64,000 nucleotides of DNA from contig JADJLR010000001.1 in the NCBI GenBank assembly GCA_016710015.1, positions 836,001-900,000 on the forward strand, given 5' to 3'. Shown here one piece after another: positions 18,501-25,628 of the stretch. Source of the stretch: Flavobacteriales bacterium (GTDB lineage Bacteria; Bacteroidota; Bacteroidia; Flavobacteriales_F; PHOS-HE28). How positions within the stretch are numbered: the first letter of the stretch is position 1; every line of letters begins with the position of its first letter. The notes beneath the pieces were generated by a model, which made no database searches, was not told where the DNA came from, and saw only the letters and a program-made list of their open reading frames with translations. The position numbers and the translations under genes were made by a program.

Positions 18501-20850
18501 AAGTCCTGAGATGGGCGGAACATGGACAGGGTCTGGCGGAAGTGCATTCGACGGAAGCTTTGATCCAGTGATCGATCCGGCCGGTATCTACACGTACCAA
18601 GTTGCGGGTACATCACCTTGCCCCGCAGATATCGCCTACGTTACCGTTGCGATCACAAATGAGCCCTTTGCAGGAAACAACGCGATCTTGAATCTCTGCA
18701 CCGCAGGATCGGCCATCGACATCTTCCCCAGCCTCGGCGGCGCGGATATCGGTGGAACATGGTCCGCACCCGGCGGTATCTCTTTCGACGGAACCTTTAC
18801 TCCTGGCACGAGTCCGAGCGGTGCGTTCACCTACACCGTGATCGGAACGGATCCGTGTCCATCAGCATCGGCCACGATCATTGTGGATCAACTCTCCGAT
18901 CCCTTCGCAGGTATCGATGGAGCCATGACCTTGTGCAGTTCGAATGGCGTTTTCGACCCATCGACCGCACTTACTGGATCTCCTGATCTTGGTGGACTCT
19001 GGTATGCACCGAACGGCACCATGGTGACCGGAGCTTTGGACGCATTGAGCGCCGCCCAAGGAACGTATACGTATGTGGTCACCGTACCTCCCCCTTGCGT
19101 GAATGACACGGCCTTGGTGGCCATCACGATCATTCAAGCTGTGGATGCGGGAGTGGACGGCAGCATCACCATTTGTTCGGATGAAGTCGCATTCGACCTC
19201 TTCGATCAACTCGGAGGAAGCCCGGATATGGGCGGCACTTGGCAAGGCCCGAACGGCGTTTCAACGGGCACCTTCACGCCGGGCGAGGATGCGATGGGCA
19301 CGTACTCGTACACGATGCTAGGAACATCCCCGTGCCCGAATGATTGGGCGATCGTTGTGGTGGATGTTGAACCCTTGCCGAACGCAGGAACGGATGGCGC
19401 AACGACCGTCTGCCCAGGTGCTCCGAACGTGAACCTCTTCGCGCTGTTGGGCGGATCGCCGGATGCGGGTGGGAGTTGGACCGGTCCTGGAGGTCTCGTG
19501 AACAACGGCATCTTCGTTCCTTCAACGGATACTCCTGGCGTGTACACCTACACGGTCTATGGAACGGTTTGTCCGAATGTGAGCACCACTTCCACAGTGA
19601 GCATCTTCACAGTGCCTGCGCCGAACGCCGGTCCGGACCAGATCGTTTGTGCCTTGACCACCACACTGAATGCCACCGGAACCTGGGCAAGCGGTGTTTG
19701 GACCGGGCCACCGGGTATCCAATTCGAAGATCCTTCATCACCGACCACAATGATCGCGGCAGCACAGGGAGGTAGTTACGAACTGATCTGGACCGTGATA
19801 ACGTCTGATGGTTGTTACACCTTGGACAAGATCACCATCGTCTTCACGGATCCGATCCTTCCAACAATGGCGATCACGGATGCGATCTGCTATTTGGCGT
19901 GCGATGGAACGGCCATTGTTTCTGCAACAGGAGGCAACGTGGAGCCGAGTGGATACAGCTACCAATGGTCCAATGATCTGGCGGGCAACGTGCCGATGGC
20001 GAACGGGATCTGCGCAGGCAGCTATACCGTTACCGTACTGGACACGAATGCATGCGACGTCACGGTCCCCTTCATCATTGGCGAACCCGAACCGTTGATG
20101 ATCGATGTCATCACCACCACGCCAGAAACCTGTCCGGGTAGTTGCGATGGCACCCTAACGGTGATAGACCCGGAAGGCACCCTGTTCAGCATTGGTGCCA
20201 CTTACGCGGAAGCGAACCTCTTTACCGGTTTGTGCAGCGGGCCCTATGCCGTACAGATGATGAACGCCAGTGGTTGTGTGGCGAACGGTGCCGGGGTAGT
20301 GGGTTCACCATCACCTGTGTTGGCGGATTTCGTCTTCGGTCCGGACACCGTCTTCATCGATGATCCGGTAGTCGATTTCGCCAATCATTCCACGCCGAAT
20401 GCGATCACCTTCCATTGGGATTTCGGAGGGATCGGCAGCAGCACCGATGCTGACCCGACCTTCACGTTCCCCGGTGGCCTTGGTGACCTCTATGAAGTAT
20501 GCCTTACCGCCATGGATGCCAACGGCTGCGCGGACTCGATCTGTGCGCCTGTTGATGTGTTGGACATTCTGATCGTCTATGTTCCGAACGCCTTTTCGCC
20601 CAATGGCGATGGTGTCAACGATGATTTCCTACCGATATTCAACTTACCGTGGGTCGTGGATTATCAATTCATGGTCTTCAACCGTTGGGGGGAACAGATC
20701 TTCGGCACGGACCTGCCCGGTAAACCATGGAATGGAAACTATTCCGACGTGGTTTCCCAAGAAGATGTCTACGTCTGGAAGCTCATTTGCAGGGACAAGT
20801 TCAGCGGTGAGCGCATTGAGCGCATTGGGCATGTGACCTTGTTGAAGTAG
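13945..20850 (+). CDS. Giant repeat adhesin, C-terminal part (repeats, SprB-like, PKD, type-B sorting domain)
   Basis: This continues the 9855 gene in the +1 frame. It is open from an ATG at 13924, but homology switches into this frame at about 13945. It encodes roughly 24 more 79-residue units to about 19615. Each unit has two conserved cysteines (TLCS and APCP-type positions), a GGTWSGP core and a YTYTV strand, consistent with a small beta-sandwich. An SprB-like region (about 19860-20095), a PKD domain (about 20330-20560, HWDFGG) and the CHU_C domain (about 20570-20850, VPNAFSPNGDGVNDDF) follow. It has no signal peptide of its own. It is probably a surface fibre for adhesion or gliding; the function is inferred from architecture only. 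Confidence 0.8.
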   Translation: MTLCSTDAAASLFAQLGGAPDAGGTWSGPSAVIGGMIDPATMSAGAYVYTVAGTAPCPDETATVTVTINTPPDPGTDSAITLCSTDAAASLFAQLGGTPDAGGTWSGPSAVVGGMIDPATMSAGAYVHTVAGTAPCPDETATVTVTINTPPDAGSDGSITLCSTDAAASLFAQLGGTPDAGGTWSGPSAVVGGMIDPATMSAGAYVYTVAGTAPCPDETATVTVTINIPPDPGSDGAITLCSTDAAASLFALLGGTPDAGGTWSGPSAVVGGMIDPATMSAGVYTYTAAGTAPCPDETATVTVTINIPPDPGTDSAITLCSTDAAASLFAQLGGTPDAGGTWSGPSAVVGGMIDPATMSAGAYVYTVAGTAPCPDETATVTVTINTPPDAGSDGNITLCSTDAAASLFAQLGGTPDAGGTWSGPSAVIGGMIDPATMSAGVYTYTAAGTAPCPDETATVTVTINIPPDPGSDGAITLCSTDAAASLFALLGGTPDAGGTWSGPSAVVSGMIDPATMSAGAYVYTVAGTAPCPNETATVNVTINPAPDAGVDGSIALCITSPAVSLFAQLGGTPDAGGTWNGPSPVIGGQFDPTTMTAGAYIYSVSGIAPCPSDQSTVTVNVVTNPDPGTPGAATLCSTDASIDLFATLNGTPDAGGIWTGPSTVVAGQFDPATNAAGVYTYTIAVPPPCVSVSSTVTITLVQPPNAGTDGSLTLCISSPATSLFTSLNGSPNAGGTWSGPSPVVGGQFDPATMTAGDYLYTVNGTAPCPSASATVSVSVATNPDPGTPGAATLCSTDASIDLFATLNGTPDAGGTWTGPSTVVAGQFDPATNTAGVYTYTIAVPPPCVSVSSTVTITLVQPPNAGTDGSLTLCISSPATSLFTSLNGSPNAGGTWSGPSPVVGGQFDPATMTAGDYLYTVNGTAPCPSASATVSVSVATNPDPGTPGAATLCSTDASIDLFATLNGTPDAGGTWTGPSTVVAGQFDPATNTAGVYTYTIAVPPPCVSVSSTVTITLVQPPNAGTDGSLTLCISSPATSLFTSLNGSPNAGGTWSGPSPVVGGQFDPATMTAGDYLYTVNGTAPCPSASATVSVSVATNPDPGTPGAATLCSTDASIDLFATLNGTPDAGGTWTGPSTVVAGQFDPATNTAGVYTYTIAVPPPCVSVSSTVTITLVQPPNAGTDGSLTLCISSPSESMVVALNGAPDAGGTWSGPSAVVGGQFDPSTMNSGLYTYTVAGTTPCPAASSDLAVVVVAAPDAGLPGNAILCAIDAEIDLFAELGGTPDAGGAWTGPSAVVGGSFDPATMAAGIYTYTISVPPPCVNASSTVTIDVIQPPDAGTDGSLVLCISSPAGSLFTSLGGSPQVSGTWSGPSVLNAGSFDPATMIPGIYTYTVSGTSPCPADAATVEVTVVSTPDPGGPGFLTACASDAPSDLFTRLEGAPDSGGTWSGPGGVMNGTFDPATDAPGVYTYTISVPPPCSSVSSTVTVDVIQPPNAGLDGSITVCATGEAVDLFGILNGSPEMGGTWTGSGGSAFDGSFDPVIDPAGIYTYQVAGTSPCPADIAYVTVAITNEPFAGNNAILNLCTAGSAIDIFPSLGGADIGGTWSAPGGISFDGTFTPGTSPSGAFTYTVIGTDPCPSASATIIVDQLSDPFAGIDGAMTLCSSNGVFDPSTALTGSPDLGGLWYAPNGTMVTGALDALSAAQGTYTYVVTVPPPCVNDTALVAITIIQAVDAGVDGSITICSDEVAFDLFDQLGGSPDMGGTWQGPNGVSTGTFTPGEDAMGTYSYTMLGTSPCPNDWAIVVVDVEPLPNAGTDGATTVCPGAPNVNLFALLGGSPDAGGSWTGPGGLVNNGIFVPSTDTPGVYTYTVYGTVCPNVSTTSTVSIFTVPAPNAGPDQIVCALTTTLNATGTWASGVWTGPPGIQFEDPSSPTTMIAAAQGGSYELIWTVITSDGCYTLDKITIVFTDPILPTMAITDAICYLACDGTAIVSATGGNVEPSGYSYQWSNDLAGNVPMANGICAGSYTVTVLDTNACDVTVPFIIGEPEPLMIDVITTTPETCPGSCDGTLTVIDPEGTLFSIGATYAEANLFTGLCSGPYAVQMMNASGCVANGAGVVGSPSPVLADFVFGPDTVFIDDPVVDFANHSTPNAITFHWDFGGIGSSTDADPTFTFPGGLGDLYEVCLTAMDANGCADSICAPVDVLDILIVYVPNAFSPNGDGVNDDFLPIFNLPWVVDYQFMVFNRWGEQIFGTDLPGKPWNGNYSDVVSQEDVYVWKLICRDKFSGERIERIGHVTLLK
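15814..17530 (+). repeat. 474-bp higher-order direct repeat, about 3.6 copies
   Basis: A two-unit block (first unit NPDPGTPGAATLCSTDASID, second PPNAGTDGSLTLCISSPATS) repeats with a 474-bp period at 15814, 16288, 16762 and 17236, with almost no base differences. The last copy diverges after about 17520. It is a separate, later amplification from the 237-bp array upstream. Confidence 0.88.
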
Positions 20851-20904
20851 GTAAGCGCAGCCCTGTGGCATGTAACTTGGCGGACCATCCTCAAGGATGC
20901 AGAC

Positions 20905-21624
20905 ATGACCGAGTTCATTTTGAATGATCGCACGATCCGTACGGATGCGCCATTGGGCACCGTCCTCTTGGATGTGATCCGATACCACGAGCATTTACCG
21001 GGCACCAAGATCGGCTGTCGCGAAGGTGATTGCGGCGCGTGTACGGTACTCGTTGGCGAACTGAAGCCCCTCGACTCCGCTCGGGGTGACCAAGTCGAAT
21101 ACCGATCGATGACCTCCTGCCTGCTCGCGCTGGCGAACGTGCAAGGGAAGCACATCGTAACGGTGGAAGGATTGAACATGGACAAGCTTTCGCCGGTACA
21201 GCATGCGATGGTGGATGAAAGCGGCACGCAATGCGGTTTCTGCACGCCGGGCTTCGTGGTTTCGCTGAGCGGATGTTGTTTGTCACATGAGAGCGTGACG
21301 GAAGATCTCGCGATCCGCGCGATCGACGGGAACATATGCCGCTGCACGGGCTACAAGTCCATCGAACGGGCAGCCTCCATCATTGCCGAAAAGCTGACGA
21401 GGAAAGATGTCTCGGATCCCTTGAAATGGTCCGTGGCGAACGGATTCCTTCCCTCCTATTTCACGGAGATCGCAACACGGCTTCGTGCGATCACACATCC
21501 AACGCCGCTAGTACGGGCGCGAGATCTCGCGCCCCTCCTTGGCGGTGGCACGGACCTCTACGTGCAGAAACACGATACGATGCATCATTCACCGATCCGC
21601 TCGGTGTTCAATGATGAAGCTTGA
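20905..21624 (+). CDS. xdhA: Xanthine dehydrogenase small subunit, N-terminal part (frameshifted)
   Basis: [2Fe-2S] and FAD subunit that passes electrons from the molybdenum subunit. A ferredoxin-like cluster site has C38, C43, C46 and C72. The second cluster domain has C110, C113, C145 and C147 (QCGFCTPG, CRCTGY). The FAD domain begins near residue 195 (LLGGGTDLYVQ). The frame ends at TGA 21622-21624, while the rest of the FAD domain continues in the -1 frame from 21621. A single missing T in gctt(t)gaag would restore one chain of about 488 residues, the normal XdhA length. Residues about 54-62 (KPLDSARGDQ) come from a short palindromic repeat in the gene. It is coupled to xdhB downstream. 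Confidence 0.85.
   Translation: MTEFILNDRTIRTDAPLGTVLLDVIRYHEHLPGTKIGCREGDCGACTVLVGELKPLDSARGDQVEYRSMTSCLLALANVQGKHIVTVEGLNMDKLSPVQHAMVDESGTQCGFCTPGFVVSLSGCCLSHESVTEDLAIRAIDGNICRCTGYKSIERAASIIAEKLTRKDVSDPLKWSVANGFLPSYFTEIATRLRAITHPTPLVRARDLAPLLGGGTDLYVQKHDTMHHSPIRSVFNDEA
21067..21091 (+). repeat. Short palindromic repeat inside xdhA
   Basis: An imperfect palindrome, cccctcgactccgctcgggg plus tgacc, sits between the third and fourth cysteine of the first iron-sulfur domain. It adds roughly five to nine residues at a loop where XdhA proteins usually have a short turn. It has the look of a dispersed intergenic repeat that inserted in frame. The family assignment is from memory of similar sequences in other Bacteroidota and is not verified. 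Confidence 0.5.
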
Positions 21625-22367
21625 AGGGCATTCGCATTGAAGGTGATCAATGCATCATCGGCGGGGCATGCGTAGCAAATGACTTGTTAGCGTCGGAAGA
21701 ATTACGATCTCATTTCCCGAACATTGAGAAGCACTTGCTGCTGGTCTCCTCTACGCCCATCCGCAACATGGGCACGGTGGCCGGCAACTTCGTGAATGCA
21801 TCGCCGATCGGGGACTTCACCATCTTCTTCCTCGCGCTGGACAGCACGATCACACTGCGTGATGCGAAAGCAGGAACACGTGATGTGATGTTGAACGCTT
21901 TCTACAAGGGCTACAAGCAGCTCAACAAATCGCCCGAAGAGATCGTGAGCTCCGTGCATTTCACCTTGCCCTCGAAGAACACGCGCTTCAACTTCGAAAA
22001 GGTGAGCAAGCGTACCTATCTCGACATCGCCAGCGTGAACAGCGCAATCCGTTTGGAATTGGACGGTGAGGTGATCCGCGAAGCGCATGTGAGTGCTGGT
22101 GGTGTAGCACCTGTTCCGAAGTATCTGGCGAACACCTCTGCCTTTCTCGTTGGTAAGCCGATCACCAACGATACGGTCCGCGCAGCGATCAAGGTGATGA
22201 ACAATGAGATCGCGCCGATCAGTGATGCACGTGGCACTTCGGAGTATAAACGACTGTTGCTGCGCCAACTCTTCTTCGCGCACTTTTTGGAGTTGTTCCC
22301 GGAGCGTTTCACCTTGAAGGAATTGGTGGCCACGCCTCCGTATGAAGCTTCGGCGGATAAGACATGA
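21621..22367 (+). CDS. xdhA: Xanthine dehydrogenase small subunit, FAD-domain part (frameshifted)
   Basis: This is the continuation of xdhA in the next frame. The only start here is a TTG inside the old reading frame, so this is not an independent gene. It carries the second FAD-binding stretch (STPIRNMGTVAGNFVNASP, near residue 45) and the C-terminal CO-dehydrogenase flavoprotein domain (FNFEKVSKRTYLDIASVN; AHVSAGGVAPVPKYL). The stop overlaps the xdhB start by four bases (ATGA), so both were translated together. If the one-base deletion is real, the fused FAD/FeS subunit is lost and XdhB has no electron acceptor path. Confidence 0.82.
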   Translation: MKGIRIEGDQCIIGGACVANDLLASEELRSHFPNIEKHLLLVSSTPIRNMGTVAGNFVNASPIGDFTIFFLALDSTITLRDAKAGTRDVMLNAFYKGYKQLNKSPEEIVSSVHFTLPSKNTRFNFEKVSKRTYLDIASVNSAIRLELDGEVIREAHVSAGGVAPVPKYLANTSAFLVGKPITNDTVRAAIKVMNNEIAPISDARGTSEYKRLLLRQLFFAHFLELFPERFTLKELVATPPYEASADKT

Positions 22368-24628
22368 AGAACATCGACAGCAACGGCCACGTCACCGGGC
22401 GATCGATCTACCTCGATGATATCCCGGTGCAGCAAGGCACGCTGTTCGCACTGCCGTACGACGCGCCATCGGCCCATGCGCACATCAAGAAGCTAGATGT
22501 ATCGAAAGCGGCGGCGGTTCCGGGCGTCGTGCGGATCCTGACGTACGCGGATGTTACCGGCGAGAACCAGATCGGCGGGATCATTCCGGACGAACCGCTG
22601 TTCGCAGGAAAGGAGATCCACTTCTGGGGCATGCCGGTGGCGTTGATCATCGCGACTTCCGAAGACATTGCGATCCAAGCCCGCAAGCTGATCACGATCG
22701 AATTGGAGGAACTGCCGGTGATCACCGATCCACGCGAAGCACGCGCGAAGGGCGAATTGATCATCCCGCCGCGCACCTTCAGGTTGGGTGATCCAGGAAA
22801 AGTGTGGACTGAATGCGCGCATGTCTTCGAAGGTCGCGCCGATACGAATGGCCAGGAGCACCTCTACATCGAGACACAAGGCGCCTATGCCTACCCGACC
22901 GAGCACGGCAGTATCCGGATCTCATCGAGCACGCAAGGGCCAACTGCCGTTCAGCGCACGATCGCGCGTGTATTGGGAGTGGCCATGCACAAGGTCGAAG
23001 TTGACGTGACACGTCTGGGCGGCGGCTTCGGTGGTAAAGAGGACCAGGCATCGGCGTGGGCGGCCTTGGTAGCACTTGCAGCCTATGTGTTGAAGAAGCC
23101 AGTGAAGCTGGCCATGCATCGCATGGACGACATGCGCATGACCGGCAAGCGGCATCCGTACAGCAGCGATTTCAAGATAGGACTGAGCAAGGACCTGAAG
23201 ATCCTCGCGTACGAGGCCACCTTCCACCAGAACGCTGGAGCCGCTGCGGACCTCTCCCCAGCCGTGATGGAGCGCACACTCTTCCACGCCACCAACAGCT
23301 ACTTCGTTCCGAACGTGGAAGTGACCGCCTATTGCTGTCGCACGCACCTGCCGCCCAACACGGCGTTCCGAGGTTTTGGTGGTCCACAAGGCATGTTCGT
23401 GATCGAGAGCGCCATCGCGAAAGCTGCACAGGCATTGGGTGTTTTGCCGCGTGAGATCCAACAGCGCAATTTGTTGAAGGAAGGAAGCACCTTCAGTTAC
23501 GGCCAGATCGCCGATCGCGTATTGGCCGATCAAGCATGGGAGCATGCTGACAAGTCGTTCAAGTTCGATGCGTTGCAGAAAGAGGTCGATGCCTTCAATA
23601 CAAAGAGCACATCGCATGTGAAAGGCATGGCGATCATGCCGATCTGTTTCGGGATCTCGTTCACCAACACACCGATGAACCATGCCCGGGCGCTTGTGCA
23701 TGTGTACCAGGACGGTAGTGTGGGCGTGAGCACCGGTGGCGTGGAGATGGGCCAAGGCCTGAACACCAAAATGGTGCAGGTGGCGGCGGAAGTCTTCTCG
23801 ATCGATCCATCACGCGTGAAGCTGGAGAGTACGAATACCACGCGCGTCGCGAACACCAGTCCAAGCGCGGCCAGCGCAACTGCGGATCTCAACGGCAAAG
23901 CGCTGGAGATCGGTTGTACGGCGATCCTTGAGCGCATCAAGGAGAAAGCATCGCGCATGTTGAATGCGAAGCCGGAGGCAATCACGATCGTCAACGAGCA
24001 GGTGCTGAACAACGGCAAGGTGACAGACCTCGACTGGAAGAAGCTGATCCACGCATGCCACTGGGACCGCGTGAACCTGAGCGAGAGCGGCCACTACGCC
24101 ACACCGGAGATCCACTTCGACAAGACGAAGGAGAAGGGCCATCCCTTCGCATATCACGTCTATGGCACGGCGGCCGTGCTCGTCACCGTGGACCGTTTGC
24201 GTGGCACCTACGTTGTGGATGCCGTGAAGCTGGTGCACGACTTCGGTAAGCGCATGAACACCGCGGTGGACATTGGCCAGATCGAGGGCGGGCTGGTACA
24301 AGGCCTCGGTTGGATGACGATGGAGGAGATCGTCTACAACGACAAAGGCAAGCTCCTGAGCAACGCACTGAGCACCTACAAGGTGCCCGACATCCACAGC
24401 GTGCCGAAGGAGATCACGATCGAGGCGCTACCGACCGACGGCCACCCGCTGGCCATCCGCCGCAGCAAGGCCGTGGGCGAGCCGCCGTTGATGTACGGGA
24501 TCGGGGTGTACTTCGCGATCCAGAACGCGGTGAAGGCCGCGAATCCGAACTACGCCCTGCGCTTCGATGCGCCGTTCACGCCGGAGAAAGTGTTGATGGG
24601 GTTGTATGGGCAGATGGAACGCAGATGA
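22364..24628 (+). CDS. xdhB: Xanthine dehydrogenase molybdopterin-binding large subunit
   Basis: 754 residues, typical for XdhB. It oxidises hypoxanthine and xanthine to urate at the molybdenum cofactor. Visible motifs are the GGGFGGKEDQAS cofactor loop (about residues 220-231), FRGFGGPQG (about 328-336), EMGQGLNTKM (about 461-470), and KAVGEPPLMYG near 705-715, where the Glu is the expected catalytic base. The start overlaps the xdhA stop (ATGA). The last codons and TGA lie in a repeat (ggaacgcagatgacgcggat), so the C-terminal MERR is repeat-encoded. XdhC, needed for cofactor insertion, lies at the other end of the island. Confidence 0.93.
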   Translation: MKNIDSNGHVTGRSIYLDDIPVQQGTLFALPYDAPSAHAHIKKLDVSKAAAVPGVVRILTYADVTGENQIGGIIPDEPLFAGKEIHFWGMPVALIIATSEDIAIQARKLITIELEELPVITDPREARAKGELIIPPRTFRLGDPGKVWTECAHVFEGRADTNGQEHLYIETQGAYAYPTEHGSIRISSSTQGPTAVQRTIARVLGVAMHKVEVDVTRLGGGFGGKEDQASAWAALVALAAYVLKKPVKLAMHRMDDMRMTGKRHPYSSDFKIGLSKDLKILAYEATFHQNAGAAADLSPAVMERTLFHATNSYFVPNVEVTAYCCRTHLPPNTAFRGFGGPQGMFVIESAIAKAAQALGVLPREIQQRNLLKEGSTFSYGQIADRVLADQAWEHADKSFKFDALQKEVDAFNTKSTSHVKGMAIMPICFGISFTNTPMNHARALVHVYQDGSVGVSTGGVEMGQGLNTKMVQVAAEVFSIDPSRVKLESTNTTRVANTSPSAASATADLNGKALEIGCTAILERIKEKASRMLNAKPEAITIVNEQVLNNGKVTDLDWKKLIHACHWDRVNLSESGHYATPEIHFDKTKEKGHPFAYHVYGTAAVLVTVDRLRGTYVVDAVKLVHDFGKRMNTAVDIGQIEGGLVQGLGWMTMEEIVYNDKGKLLSNALSTYKVPDIHSVPKEITIEALPTDGHPLAIRRSKAVGEPPLMYGIGVYFAIQNAVKAANPNYALRFDAPFTPEKVLMGLYGQMERR

Positions 24629-24662
24629 CGCGGATGGTTATGATTAACGCGGATCTGAGAAC
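24616..24662 (+). repeat. Left copy of an inverted repeat flanking a low-conservation island
   Basis: About 43 bases here (acgcagatgacgcggatgg, then ttatgat and cgcggatct) reappear in reverse complement at about 25580-25623 with only a few mismatches. The copy overlaps the xdhB stop codon. The repeats face each other across roughly 0.95 kb. Confidence 0.75.
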
Positions 24663-24703
24663 GCAGGCTTCCATCAGAGATACATCGCGCGATAGACAAT
24701 GGT

Positions 24704-25114
24704 TTGGCCTTGCTGACCCGCGAGCTTGGATACACACTCATCAAGGCGGGTGTAGACCCTGAACTTTCTGCGGAGAACCTTCTCGTTTACCGGAACAATC
24801 GAGCTGAGAAGCAACTGGAGATCTGTGCTGACGAGAGTTACTTCCATTGCGAGATAATGCGCCTACTTCATGGCACACCTGCTCCATACTCAGACAAGCA
24901 GAACTGCATCGGCTTCGAGGATCTCGCGATATTGGAGAGCGATGGTACCCACGACCACTTGGCCTACTTCGCGGGTGGTTCAAACGGGTTGAATGGAGTA
25001 CTTGCGACTACGATTTCCCTATTCAATAGGCATCGTGACTTTCTCTCCACGAACGCGTGGGTGGACACGCATCGTTTGTCCGCCATTAAACGCTCAAGAC
25101 TTGAACGTTCCTAA
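24704..25114 (+). CDS. Hypothetical protein or gene remnant
   Basis: A 136-residue frame, open from 24659 with no ATG; the only conventional start is TTG at 24704. The sequence (ELGYTLIKAGVDPELSAENL, then FEDLAILES, HDHLAYFAGG) looks protein-like in its first ~95 residues, then turns into a basic, unconvincing tail. I do not recognise the family. Base composition is visibly less GC-rich than the neighbouring xdh genes, and it lies inside the inverted-repeat-bounded island. It may be the remains of a transferred gene. Confidence 0.3.
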   Translation: MALLTRELGYTLIKAGVDPELSAENLLVYRNNRAEKQLEICADESYFHCEIMRLLHGTPAPYSDKQNCIGFEDLAILESDGTHDHLAYFAGGSNGLNGVLATTISLFNRHRDFLSTNAWVDTHRLSAIKRSRLERS

Positions 25115-25413
25115 ATCGACAATTACACACCTGCCGAGAATAAGAGGGAGATGTGCTTTGACTTGTTACGCGAGCCATATCGAATTGCGCTTCCCCAAGG
25201 CTATCGACTTCGCTTTCTACAACCTAGACTTTGCCCTATCCACGGCAGTCGATCCTTGATATGTTCATCGAGAAGGGCAGGAAGGCATAGAGGATCTTTC
25301 AGCAGGATTCCGGATTCTATTCTGGTTCTTTCCGATAGGGATGACCTTTGCCAGCATCGACGATCCGACAGTCGCTCAAACCGGGTGGACCTTGAGGTGA
25401 TCTGAAGTTGAAA
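25115..25413. other. Non-coding stretch with possible gene debris
   Basis: No frame here has a convincing start and length. One frame gives a short protein-like run (GFRILFWFFPIGMTFASIDD, about 25290-25360) between stops, suggesting decayed coding sequence. Composition is lower in GC than the flanks. No RNA gene or regulatory site is apparent. Confidence 0.4.
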
Positions 25414-25628
25414 GCCGCGCGCTCGCGTGAGGGATAGGAGCAAGTAGCCCGCAGCGAAGCGAGGACTACTGCGGATAGCCCGACGGCGACATCCTGAGCG
25501 AAGCACGGGCCCAAGGACGAAATAGAACGCAAATGGAACGCAGATAGGGCGGATCAACGCGGATAAAGCCAGCTCAGCCCCACTTAAGATCCGCGCTCAT
25601 CATAACCATCCGCGTCATCTGCGTTCTA
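25414..25628. repeat. Composite repeat block, including right copy of the inverted repeat
   Basis: The first part (25414-25520) has palindromic modules (gctcgcgtgagggatagg; cgcagcgaagcgaggac; agcccgacggcgac). The second part (25522-25628) contains atagaacgc, ggaacgcagat, gcggatcaacgcggat, then the complement of the left copy (atccgcgctcatcataacc, then atccgcgtcatctgcgttctat). The two halves of the second part can pair as a long hairpin. It abuts the stop codon of the minus-strand CitE-like gene and could serve as its terminator. Confidence 0.7.

Larger units (their letters stand above)
12015..19615 (+). repeat. Tandem array of about 32 units encoding 79-residue repeats
   Basis: About 32 consecutive units of about 237 bp lie within the giant adhesin. 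Units 1-3 and 25-32 are divergent and look old. Units 4-15 are nearly identical to each other. Units 17-24 alternate between two unit types. The conserved protein pattern is a PP-DAG-DG start, C, LF..LGG.PDAGGTW, GP, FDPAT..G.Y.YTV, PCP, then a TVTV strand. The array spans roughly 7.6 kb. Confidence 0.9.
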
